A stretch of DNA of 34,089 nt from an uncultured Mycoplasmatota bacterium. GTDB taxonomy: Bacteria > Bacillota_I > Bacilli_A > RF39 > UBA660. Under the pieces are notes generated by a model, which saw nothing but the letters and a program-made list of their open reading frames with translations, had not been told where the DNA came from and did no database searches. The stretch spans positions 1 through 34,089 of the forward strand of contig USFF01000011.1 of assembly GCA_900553835.1 (NCBI GenBank), in the 5' to 3' direction. This document shows positions 1 through 6,414 of the stretch, piece by piece (the stretch's first letter is position 1; each line of letters begins with the position of its first letter). A program made the position numbers and the translations under genes.

Positions 1-55
1 TTAAGTGAAATTAAAGAAGATATCAGAAAAATATTAAAAGAGGTGGAATAAATGA
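1..55. repeat. Terminal 55-bp direct repeat (circular overlap)
   Basis: Bases 1-55 are identical to 34035-34089. Bases 1-51 are the last 17 codons of the gene that starts at 33753, in the same frame, and 52-55 are the start of the next gene. The repeat lies inside coding sequence and its length suits an assembler k-mer overlap. I read it as the mark of a circularised (complete or circularly permuted) genome of 34,034 bp rather than as a physical phage end. Confidence 0.9.
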
Positions 56-402
56 AATTAGAAGTTAAAGAAAATATGTATGTGAGAACTAAAGAAGGTT
101 ATATTTCTCAATACAAATATTATGATACAGCAAATATGGGAAAATTATTATGTATTCCTTTAAGCAACGGAACTTTTGCAAATATAGAAGATGTAGTTAA
201 AGCCAGTTATAACATAATAGATATATTGGAAAAAGGGGACTATGTTAATGGCTTACCAATTGTGTGTATATATGAAGATACCGAAACGAATGAAAAATAT
301 TTAGATTTATATGGTTGCATTTCGGAATGGGGCGAAGAAGATATCGTTTCAGTTGTAACAGAAGAACAATTTGAATATATGGGATATAGTGTAGGGAGAT
401 AA
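52..402 (+). CDS. Hypothetical phage protein, 116 aa
   Basis: No catalytic motif is visible. The architecture resembles a small-protein family often seen in Bacillota phages: an opening like VRTKEGYI, a central segment like NIIDILEKGDYVNGLPIV, and an ending like IVSVVTEEQFEYMGYSVG. That resemblance is from memory, and the family has no known function. The start follows AGAGGTGG at the correct distance. The gene follows the coiled-coil gene at 33753 across the circular junction and belongs to the early operon of small proteins. Confidence 0.8.
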   Translation: MKLEVKENMYVRTKEGYISQYKYYDTANMGKLLCIPLSNGTFANIEDVVKASYNIIDILEKGDYVNGLPIVCIYEDTETNEKYLDLYGCISEWGEEDIVSVVTEEQFEYMGYSVGR

Positions 403-404
403 GT

Positions 405-602
405 ATGAAAATAATAAATAATACAAGTTTAAATTATTCAACTATTGGCTCAATAATAGATAACATAATGTCTAATACTAAAGGAACTACCCATTATGTC
501 GGACAAATAGAGTGGACTATATTAGAAATTAATAGTCATAAAATAAAAATACAAATAAGATATTTAAAAAAATATGTAGAATGGAGATTTGATGAAAAAT
601 GA
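405..602 (+). CDS. Hypothetical protein, 65 aa
   Basis: Small basic protein with no family I recognise; its C-terminal half (residues 33-60) alternates like beta strands. The start follows GGGAG just after the stop of the previous gene. The TGA stop overlaps the next ATG (ATGA), so the two are probably translationally coupled in the early operon. Confidence 0.7.
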   Translation: MKIINNTSLNYSTIGSIIDNIMSNTKGTTHYVGQIEWTILEINSHKIKIQIRYLKKYVEWRFDEK

Positions 603-928
603 AAGTAATAGATTTATTAGTAAAAATATCAAAAGGCGAAAAAGTACCAAAAGAAATAAAATGGAGAGGTAATATGTATGAATACTCCCCAATAGCAGCA
701 CAATATTATATTAAAGACAAAATTCATAATGTTGATAATTCATTAAGGGCAGCATTATATGATTTTAGTGATTTAAATAATGAATTAGAAATAATAGAAA
801 AAAATAAGAAAATAGAACATTGTTTGAAAAGTGACAGATTTCTATGTGATAAGGCTGAAATGGAACATTTAAGAACTAAAATTGATGAACTAATAGATGT
901 AGTTAATAAATTAAAAGGAGAAAAGTAA
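599..928 (+). CDS. Hypothetical early protein with C-terminal coiled coil, 109 aa
   Basis: Function unknown. The N-terminal third contains a segment like KIKWRGNMYEY, and the C-terminal 40 residues are charged and heptad-like (EMEHLRTKIDELIDVVNKL), suggesting a short coiled coil for self-association. It overlaps the preceding gene by 4 nt and the following gene by 1 nt, so it is part of a tightly coupled operon. Confidence 0.75.
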   Translation: MKVIDLLVKISKGEKVPKEIKWRGNMYEYSPIAAQYYIKDKIHNVDNSLRAALYDFSDLNNELEIIEKNKKIEHCLKSDRFLCDKAEMEHLRTKIDELIDVVNKLKGEK

Positions 929-1344
929 TGAATATAACAAATGAATTAATTGAAAAATTAGTTAAAGAGAATATTGAAAAAGAAATATCTGAATGTGAAA
1001 TAGAAGAAATGGCAAGAGATACGATTAGAGAATTGATGGTAAGCAATTTAAAACAAATAACAAAAGAAAAAGTAAATATGATTATTGAAGATGAGATAAA
1101 AAGAGTATTATCTGGAAGTATAGACACTGATGATGGTTGGGGAGATAAAAAACACTTCGATAGTTTTGAAGATTTCTTTAAAATAGAATTTAGCAAAAAA
1201 ATGGAAAACACTTGGGAAATAAAAAGAATCATACAAAGAACAGTAGAAGATAAATTAAACGAACTATTTAAAAAGAAAACTAAAGAAGTAACCACCGCAA
1301 TTCAAGATATGGTATTAAAAGAAATGGTGAAAGAGGAAAAGTAG
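928..1344 (+). CDS. Hypothetical charged helical protein, 138 aa
   Basis: The protein is rich in Glu, Lys and Ile and probably almost entirely helical, with a Gly/Asp break near residues 68-75 (DTDDGWGDKK). I recognise no catalytic residues. The start is set by AAAGGAGAAAAGTAATG, where the ATG overlaps the stop of the preceding gene. A long antisense reading frame here is a shadow of this gene. Confidence 0.75.
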   Translation: MNITNELIEKLVKENIEKEISECEIEEMARDTIRELMVSNLKQITKEKVNMIIEDEIKRVLSGSIDTDDGWGDKKHFDSFEDFFKIEFSKKMENTWEIKRIIQRTVEDKLNELFKKKTKEVTTAIQDMVLKEMVKEEK

Positions 1345-1345
1345 T

Positions 1346-1633
1346 ATGGAATTATGGATAAGAAGTCAAGATAAAAAAGATTTAATTAAAGTTAATTCTT
1401 TATGGATAATGGATAATCAAATCTGAATGGAGGTTCCTTTTTATGAAAATCATAAGAAGTTAGGATTAACCCTATCAGGACATAATCATAAGTTGGCGGA
1501 ATATGAAACAGAAGAAAGAGCATTAGAAGTATTAACTGAAATACAAAATATGCTATATGCAGGATTAAAAGCAACTGATAATAATCAATTAGCAGGTACA
1601 ACGAGTATTGTATATCAAATGCCAGAAAATTAG
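1346..1633 (+). pseudogene. Small phage protein gene interrupted by an in-frame TGA
   Basis: An ATG at 1346, right after the previous TAG, opens a 26-codon frame beginning MELWIRSQDK. It stops at TGA 1424-1426. The same frame resumes at once at ATG 1427 and runs to 1633, ending SIVYQMPEN. The halves together look like one known type of Bacillota phage protein: WIRSQDK at the front, a segment like YETEERALEVLTEIQ in the middle, and YQMP at the end. The simplest reading is a nonsense mutation (TGG to TGA). Reinitiation at the adjacent TGAATG is possible, since the second ATG has no ribosome binding site of its own. Confidence 0.6.
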
Positions 1634-1645
1634 GAGGAAAAACTT

Positions 1646-1933
1646 ATGCTTAAACCAATAGATGATGAAAGAAAAGAATTAGAATATATAAAAAGTGAAA
1701 GGAAGAAAAAGATAATGGACAAAGATGAATTATTATTACAAATAGGTATTGAAGTGGGAAAAATAAAAAATAAGTTTGATGAATTGCAAAATGAAAATAA
1801 ACAATCGAAAGACAATTGGAATAAGTTAAAAGAATATATAAAATCCGAATGGACTTGTTTTGATAATGAAAGCGTTGAGTTTGAAGTCTCACAAGATATT
1901 CTAGATAAGATGCAAAAATTAGAGGAAAAATAA
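1646..1933 (+). CDS. Hypothetical coiled-coil protein, 95 aa
   Basis: Highly charged protein, predicted to be a long helix or coiled coil over residues 8-65, with a short tail that may form strands around SVEFEVSQDIL. No family recognised. The start follows a strong AGGAGGAAAA site. It ends at a TAATG overlap with the next small gene. Confidence 0.75.
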   Translation: MLKPIDDERKELEYIKSERKKKIMDKDELLLQIGIEVGKIKNKFDELQNENKQSKDNWNKLKEYIKSEWTCFDNESVEFEVSQDILDKMQKLEEK

Positions 1934-2079
1934 TGGAACCGCATAGAAGAAGAGAACTATTAAAGATAAGAAAGTCTTTTCTAGAAAGATATAAATTAGC
2001 AAAGCAATTTGGAGATAGTTTTTATACTAAGTATTTCGCTAAACAGATAAGAGATATAGATGAGGAATTAAAATCTTAA
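1933..2079 (+). CDS. Small basic helical protein, 48 aa
   Basis: A 48-codon gene between two overlapping neighbours: its ATG overlaps the previous stop and its TAA overlaps the ATG of the sigma factor gene (TAATGA). It starts MEPHRRRELLKIRKS and is strongly basic and helical. Function is unknown. Coupling to the sigma factor gene on both sides of perfectly packed junctions supports it being a real gene. Confidence 0.7.
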   Translation: MEPHRRRELLKIRKSFLERYKLAKQFGDSFYTKYFAKQIRDIDEELKS

Positions 2080-2645
2080 TGAAAGAAAAATTAATATTAG
2101 ATAATATAAATTTAATATATATGGTATTGAAAAGATATAATTTATATAATCAAATTGATGAATATTATGATATAGGAATGATAGGATTAGTTAAAGGTGC
2201 TAATACTTTCAGTGAAGATAAAGGTTATAAAGTATCAACATATTTAACTTCTTGCATAACTCATGAAATACTCGCTTGTAGAAGAAAACAATTTATGCAA
2301 AAAAGAGGTAGTGGAGTACAAGATGTATCGATTTACACTCAAATAAATAATAATGGCAAGGAATTATATTTATTAGATGTTATTCCATCAAAAGAAAATA
2401 TAGAAGATAATATTATAAAAAAAGAAAAAATAGAATTAATTTATAAAAAAATATTAGAATTAAATGAAAGAGATAAATTAATAATATGTTCTACTTATGG
2501 TCTATTAGGCTATAAAGAATTAACTCAAAATCAGATAGCAGAAAATACAAATATAACACAAGGTCATGTAAGTAGAATAATAAAAAAGTTTATAAAAGAA
2601 TGTAAAGAAACATATAATGGAGGTAATAAAAATGAGCCAAAATAG
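2079..2645 (+). CDS. Phage-encoded RNA polymerase sigma factor (sigma-70 family)
   Basis: A 188-aa protein with the layout of small sporulation-type sigma factors. Region 2 lies at about residues 20-85: a segment like YYDIGMIGLVKGANTF followed by YKVSTYLTSCITHEI for core binding and -10 recognition. Region 4 lies at the C-terminus (YGLLGYKELTQNQIAENTN then HVSRIIKKF), a helix-turn-helix for the -35. It most likely redirects host RNA polymerase to phage late promoters. It is the second-last early gene, just before the late leader and promoter at 2807, which fits a switch role. No anti-sigma gene is obvious beside it. Confidence 0.85.
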   Translation: MKEKLILDNINLIYMVLKRYNLYNQIDEYYDIGMIGLVKGANTFSEDKGYKVSTYLTSCITHEILACRRKQFMQKRGSGVQDVSIYTQINNNGKELYLLDVIPSKENIEDNIIKKEKIELIYKKILELNERDKLIICSTYGLLGYKELTQNQIAENTNITQGHVSRIIKKFIKECKETYNGGNKNEPK

Positions 2646-2823
2646 TGAAAGAAAAATATTAAGAGAAAAAGAAAAAGATAAATTAAAAGAAATACGCAAT
2701 ACATACAATAGAAAACCAAAAGAAATATGCCCTAAGTGTCATAAAAAAAGTTTATTTATGACTAACAGTAAAAATGAAGTATATTGTATAAGATGTAATA
2801 ATTTAGTTGCAATAAAGAAATAA
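2632..2823 (+). CDS. Small zinc-ribbon protein, 63 aa
   Basis: The chosen ATG at 2632 follows ATGGAGGTAATAAAA; the upstream in-frame ATG at 2617 lies before this site. The N-terminal half is basic and helical. The C-terminal half has a CxxC...CxxC zinc ribbon (CPKCHKKS ... YCIRCNN), suggesting nucleic-acid or RNA polymerase binding. It overlaps the end of the sigma gene by 14 nt and is co-translated with it, so it could modulate transcription, but that is inference. Confidence 0.75.
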   Translation: MSQNSERKILREKEKDKLKEIRNTYNRKPKEICPKCHKKSLFMTNSKNEVYCIRCNNLVAIKK

Positions 2824-2835
2824 TTATGCTATAAT
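2807..2835 (+). promoter_or_regulatory. Promoter for the late operon leader
   Basis: TTGCAA at 2807-2812, a 17-bp spacer, and TATAAT at 2830-2835 preceded by TGC (extended -10). The expected start is near 2842. It lies across the end of the zinc-ribbon gene and directs transcription into the structural region. Confidence 0.7.
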
Positions 2836-2841
2836 AGGAAG

Positions 2842-3015
2842 TGGAAAAGTAGGAGAACAAGCAAAAACTAAAAATATTATTTTCTTATAGACATTATTCA
2901 TTCCTTTCAGAGATATAAAATGTTTGTTCTCCAATAAAATATTCTTTTATGAAATTATGGGTTTGCCTTTAGTGAGTTTGATAATTTCTAACTTTTTTAG
3001 AATTGGAGGATAAAA
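2842..3015 (+). promoter_or_regulatory. Structured 5' leader of the late operon
   Basis: About 175 nt without a gene between the promoter at 2807 and the ATG at 3016. Bases 2852-2863 pair with 2921-2932 over 12 bp with one G-U, enclosing a 57-nt AT-rich loop. No T-run follows, so this is not a simple terminator. It may be a cis-acting leader or a stabilising 5' stem. The ribosome binding site TTGGAGGATAAAA sits just before 3016. Confidence 0.5.
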
Positions 3016-3489
3016 ATGAAATATGAATTTATTAAAATTGATTTAGATACTTATAAATTGGTTTATACCAATAAAGATAAAAAAGAAGTATCTATAGAAT
3101 TCAAAAGAACAAATGAAATGGCAAAAAATTTACAAGGAATAACTGCCAAAGCAAGAATTAAAATGTTTCAACAATTAAGTTCGATGGGCTTAACTAAAGA
3201 TGATTTAATCATAAAAAGAGAAGATGGGAAAGGCCATACTACCTATGATGAAACAAATTATCAAGAATTTGAAAAAGGTTTTATTGAGGAAGAAAGCATT
3301 ATGGTAACAAATGATATAATTGAAAAATGCTTTAAAATAAACATAAAAGAACTATTTGAAGATATGGGGCTTAACTTTGAAAAAGCAGAAAGCCAAGATA
3401 TTAAGCAAGTAGAAATGTTTACTCAAAAATTCGCTACTATAATCAAAGGTGAAGAAGATAATTCTCCCAGTGGAGAAAATAAAGAATAA
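3016..3489 (+). CDS. Tail assembly chaperone-like protein (short form)
   Basis: A 157-aa protein resembling Bacillota phage tail assembly chaperones. Residues 25-60 contain EFKRTNEMAKNLQGI then a KARIKMFQQLSSMGLTKDD segment, followed by a DGKGHTTYDETNY segment. Such proteins bind the tape measure protein during tail assembly and are usually made as a short form and a frameshifted long form. The next frame, shifted +1, encodes a protein that looks like the usual partner. The final codons contain CCC at 3466-3468 followed by A, a plausible +1 slip site. Unusually, the gene lies upstream of the terminase, not between tail tube and tape measure. Confidence 0.5.
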   Translation: MKYEFIKIDLDTYKLVYTNKDKKEVSIEFKRTNEMAKNLQGITAKARIKMFQQLSSMGLTKDDLIIKREDGKGHTTYDETNYQEFEKGFIEEESIMVTNDIIEKCFKINIKELFEDMGLNFEKAESQDIKQVEMFTQKFATIIKGEEDNSPSGENKE

Positions 3490-3865
3490 TTATAATAATA
3501 AGAACACAAACAAAACAATATTTTGCTTTGCTTACCAAGAAGATTTAGACCAAGCATATGCCTTTTATTGCAGTAGATATGAAAATATTTCGTATGAAGA
3601 ATTTATGCAATTAGGTTTATTTGAATTTAAAAAGAAATTAGAAAGTATACCTAAAGGCGAGCCTTTATATGATATTATAAAATCAAGAACAATAAATGTA
3701 GCAAGTATAAAAGATAAAGAAGAGCGAAAATATTGGAGAGAATTAAAAAGAATTAATCAAATACCTCAAATATTTATACCTACAAAGGAAATATTTGACA
3801 ATTTAAAAGGTAGATTAAAAGAAACTAAACAATTAGGAGGAAATAATGGAAAGAGATTTAATTAA
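3449..3865 (+). CDS. Gp15-like partner of the tail chaperone, probably made by +1 frameshift
   Basis: This frame is +1 relative to the preceding gene and overlaps its 3' end. It has no ATG and no ribosome binding site near its beginning; GTG 3449 and GTG 3470 are the only nearby start options. If ribosomes slip from CCC (3466-3468) to CCA (3467-3469), a fusion of about 282 aa results. The body (a segment like DLDQAYAFYCSRYEN, then YEEFMQLGLFEFKKKLESI and a run of basic residues) resembles phage Gp15-type proteins that follow tail chaperones. Family assignment is from memory; an independent translation start is not excluded. Confidence 0.5.
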   Translation: MKKIILPVEKIKNNYNNKNTNKTIFCFAYQEDLDQAYAFYCSRYENISYEEFMQLGLFEFKKKLESIPKGEPLYDIIKSRTINVASIKDKEERKYWRELKRINQIPQIFIPTKEIFDNLKGRLKETKQLGGNNGKRFN

Positions 3866-4259
3866 ATTTAATGAAAACATCACAAAAATAACAAAAGGAA
3901 TAGCAAAGTATGAAGATAATAAAGGGAATTATATGCTAATACCTACAGGCCAATTATTATGCAATGTAGAGTATATGGAACTAGATGATATTAGTTATAA
4001 AAAAGCATTGTTTGAAAAGATAATTGATAAAAATGTTGTTTATAATAAAATTAAAGTAACAAAAGCAGTAGATAAATATACTAAAACTAAAAATGAAAAA
4101 GATAAAGGCACTATCATAGATGCTGAAGTAGAAGTATCACAAGTATGGGTAGTTAAAAATGGTTTAGGTTTAACAAAAGCATATAATAGAAAAGAAAAAG
4201 CCTTATCTTATGTAGAAGAAATCAATAATAAATATTTAGAAATGGCAGAGGTAAAATAA
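3846..4259 (+). CDS. Hypothetical phage protein, 137 aa
   Basis: Not recognised. The sequence predicts a mixed alpha/beta protein with a lysine-rich linker near residues 76-90. It starts after a strong AGGAGGAAATA site inside the end of the previous frame, and its TAA overlaps the next ATG. Co-transcription with the tail chaperone-like pair and the Acb2-like gene is likely. Confidence 0.75.
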   Translation: MERDLIKFNENITKITKGIAKYEDNKGNYMLIPTGQLLCNVEYMELDDISYKKALFEKIIDKNVVYNKIKVTKAVDKYTKTKNEKDKGTIIDAEVEVSQVWVVKNGLGLTKAYNRKEKALSYVEEINNKYLEMAEVK

Positions 4260-4462
4260 TGAGAGAAAAAGCAAATGAACTAATGAATGCCATTTATAAG
4301 GAAGAAACTCAAGAAAAAATCAACAACACGAGAAATGCTTTTACCGACATTGCAACTTATATACTTGAAAATTTGAAAGATAGCAGAGAAAAAAGTTTAG
4401 CAATGACAAAAATAGAAGAAGCCTGTATGTGGGCAATAAAAGGCATCACTAGAGAAAAATAG
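4259..4462 (+). CDS. Acb2/Tad1-hairpin-like protein, probable anti-CBASS sponge
   Basis: A 67-aa helical-hairpin protein. Residues about 42-65 (SREKSLAMTKIEEACMWAIK) closely follow the hallmark of the Acb2/Tad1 hairpin family, remembered as SRExSLAxTxLEEAxMWAxxAI. Acb2 proteins bind and sequester the cyclic nucleotide signals of host CBASS defence, and related domains act against Thoeris. The N-terminal helix (NELMNAIYKEETQEKINN) would form the other arm. It overlaps the preceding gene by one base and lies in the late region just ahead of packaging genes. The function is inferred from family only; signal specificity cannot be read here. Confidence 0.65.
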   Translation: MREKANELMNAIYKEETQEKINNTRNAFTDIATYILENLKDSREKSLAMTKIEEACMWAIKGITREK

Positions 4463-4507
4463 GTATAATTATGAAAGATTAAAAGATATAATAAAGTAGG
4501 TGATACT

Positions 4508-4873
4508 ATGGCTAAAGAAGATAACTTAATACCAGGTGGATACAAGTTAACAATTGAAGAAGCCTCGAAAGGTGGAAAGAGGAGCGGAGAAGTAAGAAGA
4601 CTTAAAAAAACCTTTAAATTGGCTTTAATGGAGGTTCTAGAAACAGAGGTAAAAGATGCTAATGGGAAGCCAACCGGAGAAACTTATCAAGACTTAGTTA
4701 ATAAGGGGTTGCTTCATGGGGCAATGGCAGGTAATGCTTCCAATTATAAAACTATCCTTGAAACGATAGGAGAATTAGAGCCAGAAAAAACTGAGGTATC
4801 AGTTCCAACAATAAAATTAGAAATAGTAGATAATAGTAATTTGGAGAGTGTATTATATGATAATAAAGAATAA
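4508..4873 (+). CDS. terS: Small terminase subunit-like protein
   Basis: A 121-aa protein with a basic KGGKRSGEVRRLKK stretch at residues 21-34, then a helix FKLALMEVLETEV and a segment like DLVNKGLLHGAMAGNASNYK. This arrangement is typical of proteins annotated as small terminase or terminase-associated in Bacillota phages. TerS recognises the packaging site and loads the large subunit. The start follows AAAGTAGGTGATACT. Its position upstream of the large terminase fits, although a DUF1064 gene and a large structured RNA lie in between. Confidence 0.6.
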   Translation: MAKEDNLIPGGYKLTIEEASKGGKRSGEVRRLKKTFKLALMEVLETEVKDANGKPTGETYQDLVNKGLLHGAMAGNASNYKTILETIGELEPEKTEVSVPTIKLEIVDNSNLESVLYDNKE

Positions 4874-5198
4874 ATACCATAACACTAAAGTTATCTATAA
4901 TGGAATAAAGTTTGATAGTAAAAAAGAAATGCAGAGATATAAAGACCTTGAATTATTAGAGAGTACTGATTATATCTGTAATCTAGAACTGCAAAAAAAA
5001 TTCTTACTTCAAGAGGGATACACAAATGCTAAAGGTAAAAAGATAAGACCTATTTACTACATAGCAAACTTTTACTATTACGATTATATTGATAATAAAT
5101 GGGTAGTAGAAGATACCAAAGGAGTTAGAACAGAAGTTTATAAATTAAAGAAAAAATTATTTGAATATAAATATAATTTAACAATAGATGAATTATAA
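4857..5198 (+). CDS. DUF1064-family nuclease-like protein
   Basis: A 113-aa protein with the family's pattern: KYHNTKVIYNGIKFDSKKE at the start, then a segment like NLELQKKFLLQEGY, and ending in VVEDTKGVRTEVYKLKKK followed by FEYKY. DUF1064 proteins are small phage proteins thought to have a restriction-endonuclease-like fold; the E/D...DxK pattern is visible (F-D-S-K-K-E and E-D-T-K-G). A role in resolving branched DNA before packaging is plausible but not shown. ATG 4857 is chosen because GGAG at 4843 lies 10 nt upstream; a GTG at 4848 is the alternative. It overlaps the small terminase gene. Confidence 0.75.
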   Translation: MIIKNKYHNTKVIYNGIKFDSKKEMQRYKDLELLESTDYICNLELQKKFLLQEGYTNAKGKKIRPIYYIANFYYYDYIDNKWVVEDTKGVRTEVYKLKKKLFEYKYNLTIDEL

Positions 5199-5901
5199 AA
5201 GGTTGGGAGATATACAAACCGCGAATGAGTATATCAAGTATTAATGCGAGAGGTAGGGCAAGTAATACAAATTTTGTGAATACTACTCTTATAGGTAGTA
5301 TACTGATGATATATGCCCGCTAATTTAATTAGGAGGACTTAATCGCTTATAAACGACTAGTTATATCATCAGTATAGTACTTATAAGTATAAAAGACTTA
5401 AAGAACCGATGCCTGACTATAGTTTAGGGTGTCAGTAAACATTTATAAGTACTATCATATCCTAATTTTATTAAAGTGCTATCTATTTTATAGGTAGCAT
5501 AGAGCAGATAGAAATAATGGAGCAAATGGTTATAGAAAGTATCGCTGATGCTGGAGTACTTCTATGGAAATAGACGAACTGACGAGTTTGTTAAAGCCTT
5601 ATCTGTTCTATGGTGCTTATAAAAAATATATAAAAGACTGTATCGAGTTTAACATATTAATTTATGGTTTAAAAAGCCTCGGAAGAAGTTGCTGACTGAA
5701 AAAACTAAAACGCAAGGTTTGGTTGGCCTTTATATTGATTATAAGCACTACTAAACCAAACCCCTTTATAAGTACTGCTATTAAGCAGTACACTGATAAT
5801 ATGTAAGTGTAGGTTAGGTTCGCCAATGTGGCACTATATTTCTAACAGGCTAACTACTTTAGAAAACTAGACATATTATTAGTGTAGTGTTTAATAACAC
5901 T
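5199..5901 (+). ncRNA. Large ornate structured non-coding RNA (ROOL/GOLLD-like size class)
   Basis: About 700 nt with no gene but a dense set of long helices. They are 5209-5215/5229-5235, 5238-5243/5263-5268, 5299-5313/5362-5376 (15 bp, perfect), 5377-5386/5443-5452, 5476-5485/5491-5500, 5501-5510/5600-5609, 5613-5622/5739-5748, 5716-5724/5754-5762, 5772-5779/5784-5791 (perfect hairpin), 5792-5804/5871-5883 and 5886-5891/5896-5901. The pairs starting at 5613 and 5716 interlock as a pseudoknot. Several pairs are G-U on this strand (for example 5482-5494 and 5795-5880) and would be C-A on the other, which supports + transcription. Size, phage setting and ornate folding recall the ROOL and GOLLD RNAs, but I cannot assign it by sequence alone. 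Confidence 0.75.
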
Positions 5902-5925
5902 GGAAAGAAAAAGGAGGTGTCAGAA

Positions 5926-6168
5926 ATGGCAAAAAAAAGTAACGATGGAAAGAAAAAGGTTGATGTTATCAGTTTAGATAACAAGCCAGTTAATCCAGAA
6001 GTACAAAAAGAAAAAGTAGAAGTACCTACAAAGTTCGTTAAAGTTGGTTCTACTACTCCAAAAACAGTAGAAAGTAAAATCAAGTTAAATAATGGAAGAG
6101 TATATAAAAACTTAGGCAATGGCTATGGTATGTATTCTGATAATGGACAAGTATTTAGACTTAAATAG
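5926..6168 (+). CDS. Hypothetical protein, 80 aa
   Basis: Lysine-rich disordered N-terminus (MAKKSNDGKKKVDV), then a compact C-terminal part (IKLNNGRVYKNLGNGYGMYS) that looks like a small beta domain. Function unknown. ATG 5926 follows a strong AAGGAGGTG site; an upstream GTG at 5887 would lie inside the last hairpin of the structured RNA and is unlikely. It is the first gene after the RNA. Confidence 0.7.
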   Translation: MAKKSNDGKKKVDVISLDNKPVNPEVQKEKVEVPTKFVKVGSTTPKTVESKIKLNNGRVYKNLGNGYGMYSDNGQVFRLK

Positions 6169-6177
6169 GAGGTAAAT

Positions 6178-6414
6178 ATGGAGTTTATTAAGTTAAGAGA
6201 AGATAGATACTTAATCAAAGATAGCAATGGTTTGATAGTATCTAATGAAGAGAAACTAAAACTAGAAAAGAAAGAATTAATCATTAAAGATATAGAAAGC
6301 AATGAGTGTCAAGGAAAGACTACTCAAAGAATTGAGGAAATAGATAGGGAGTTGGAAAATGGAAACAAGTCTAAATCTAACACTATCAAAAAAGCAAAGT
6401 CAACTACTAAATGA
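6178..6414 (+). CDS. Hypothetical protein overlapping the terminase start, 78 aa
   Basis: Highly charged, mostly helical protein with a lysine/serine-rich C-terminal tail. The start follows AGGAGGTAAAT. The last 56 nt overlap the start of the large terminase gene in another frame, and the terminase ribosome binding site (AGGGAG at 6346-6351) lies within it. Function unknown; location suggests a packaging-associated role only by neighbourhood. Confidence 0.65.
   Translation: MEFIKLREDRYLIKDSNGLIVSNEEKLKLEKKELIIKDIESNECQGKTTQRIEEIDRELENGNKSKSNTIKKAKSTTK

Noticed and set aside
1..55. Physical direct terminal repeats or cos ends.
   Set aside because: The repeat is short, inside a coding gene, and typical of an assembly overlap.
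903..1295. Long antisense reading frames such as this one and others at 1630-1944, 16165-16557, 17680-17976 and 23267-23776.
   Set aside because: They lie opposite well-supported + genes, have no ribosome sites, and their composition is that of reversed AT-rich codons.
1424..1426. TGA read as tryptophan (alternative genetic code).
   Set aside because: Many clear genes end in TGA, often overlapping the next ATG (for example at 602, 6414, 7960, 15193, 22467, 27726, 33454), and Trp is encoded by TGG throughout, so the standard code fits better.
5172..5177. TATAAT as a promoter for the structured RNA.
   Set aside because: There is no acceptable -35 at 16-18 bp, and such hexamers are common in this AT-rich sequence; the RNA may be cut from the late transcript instead.
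5810..5835. A tRNA-like GGTTCGCC stretch.
   Set aside because: No acceptor, D and anticodon arms can be built around it; it belongs to the long RNA's last domain.
5199..5901. Group I or group II intron.
   Set aside because: The flanking genes are complete and independent, and I found no convincing group II domain V or group I P7 sequence, so there is nothing to splice.
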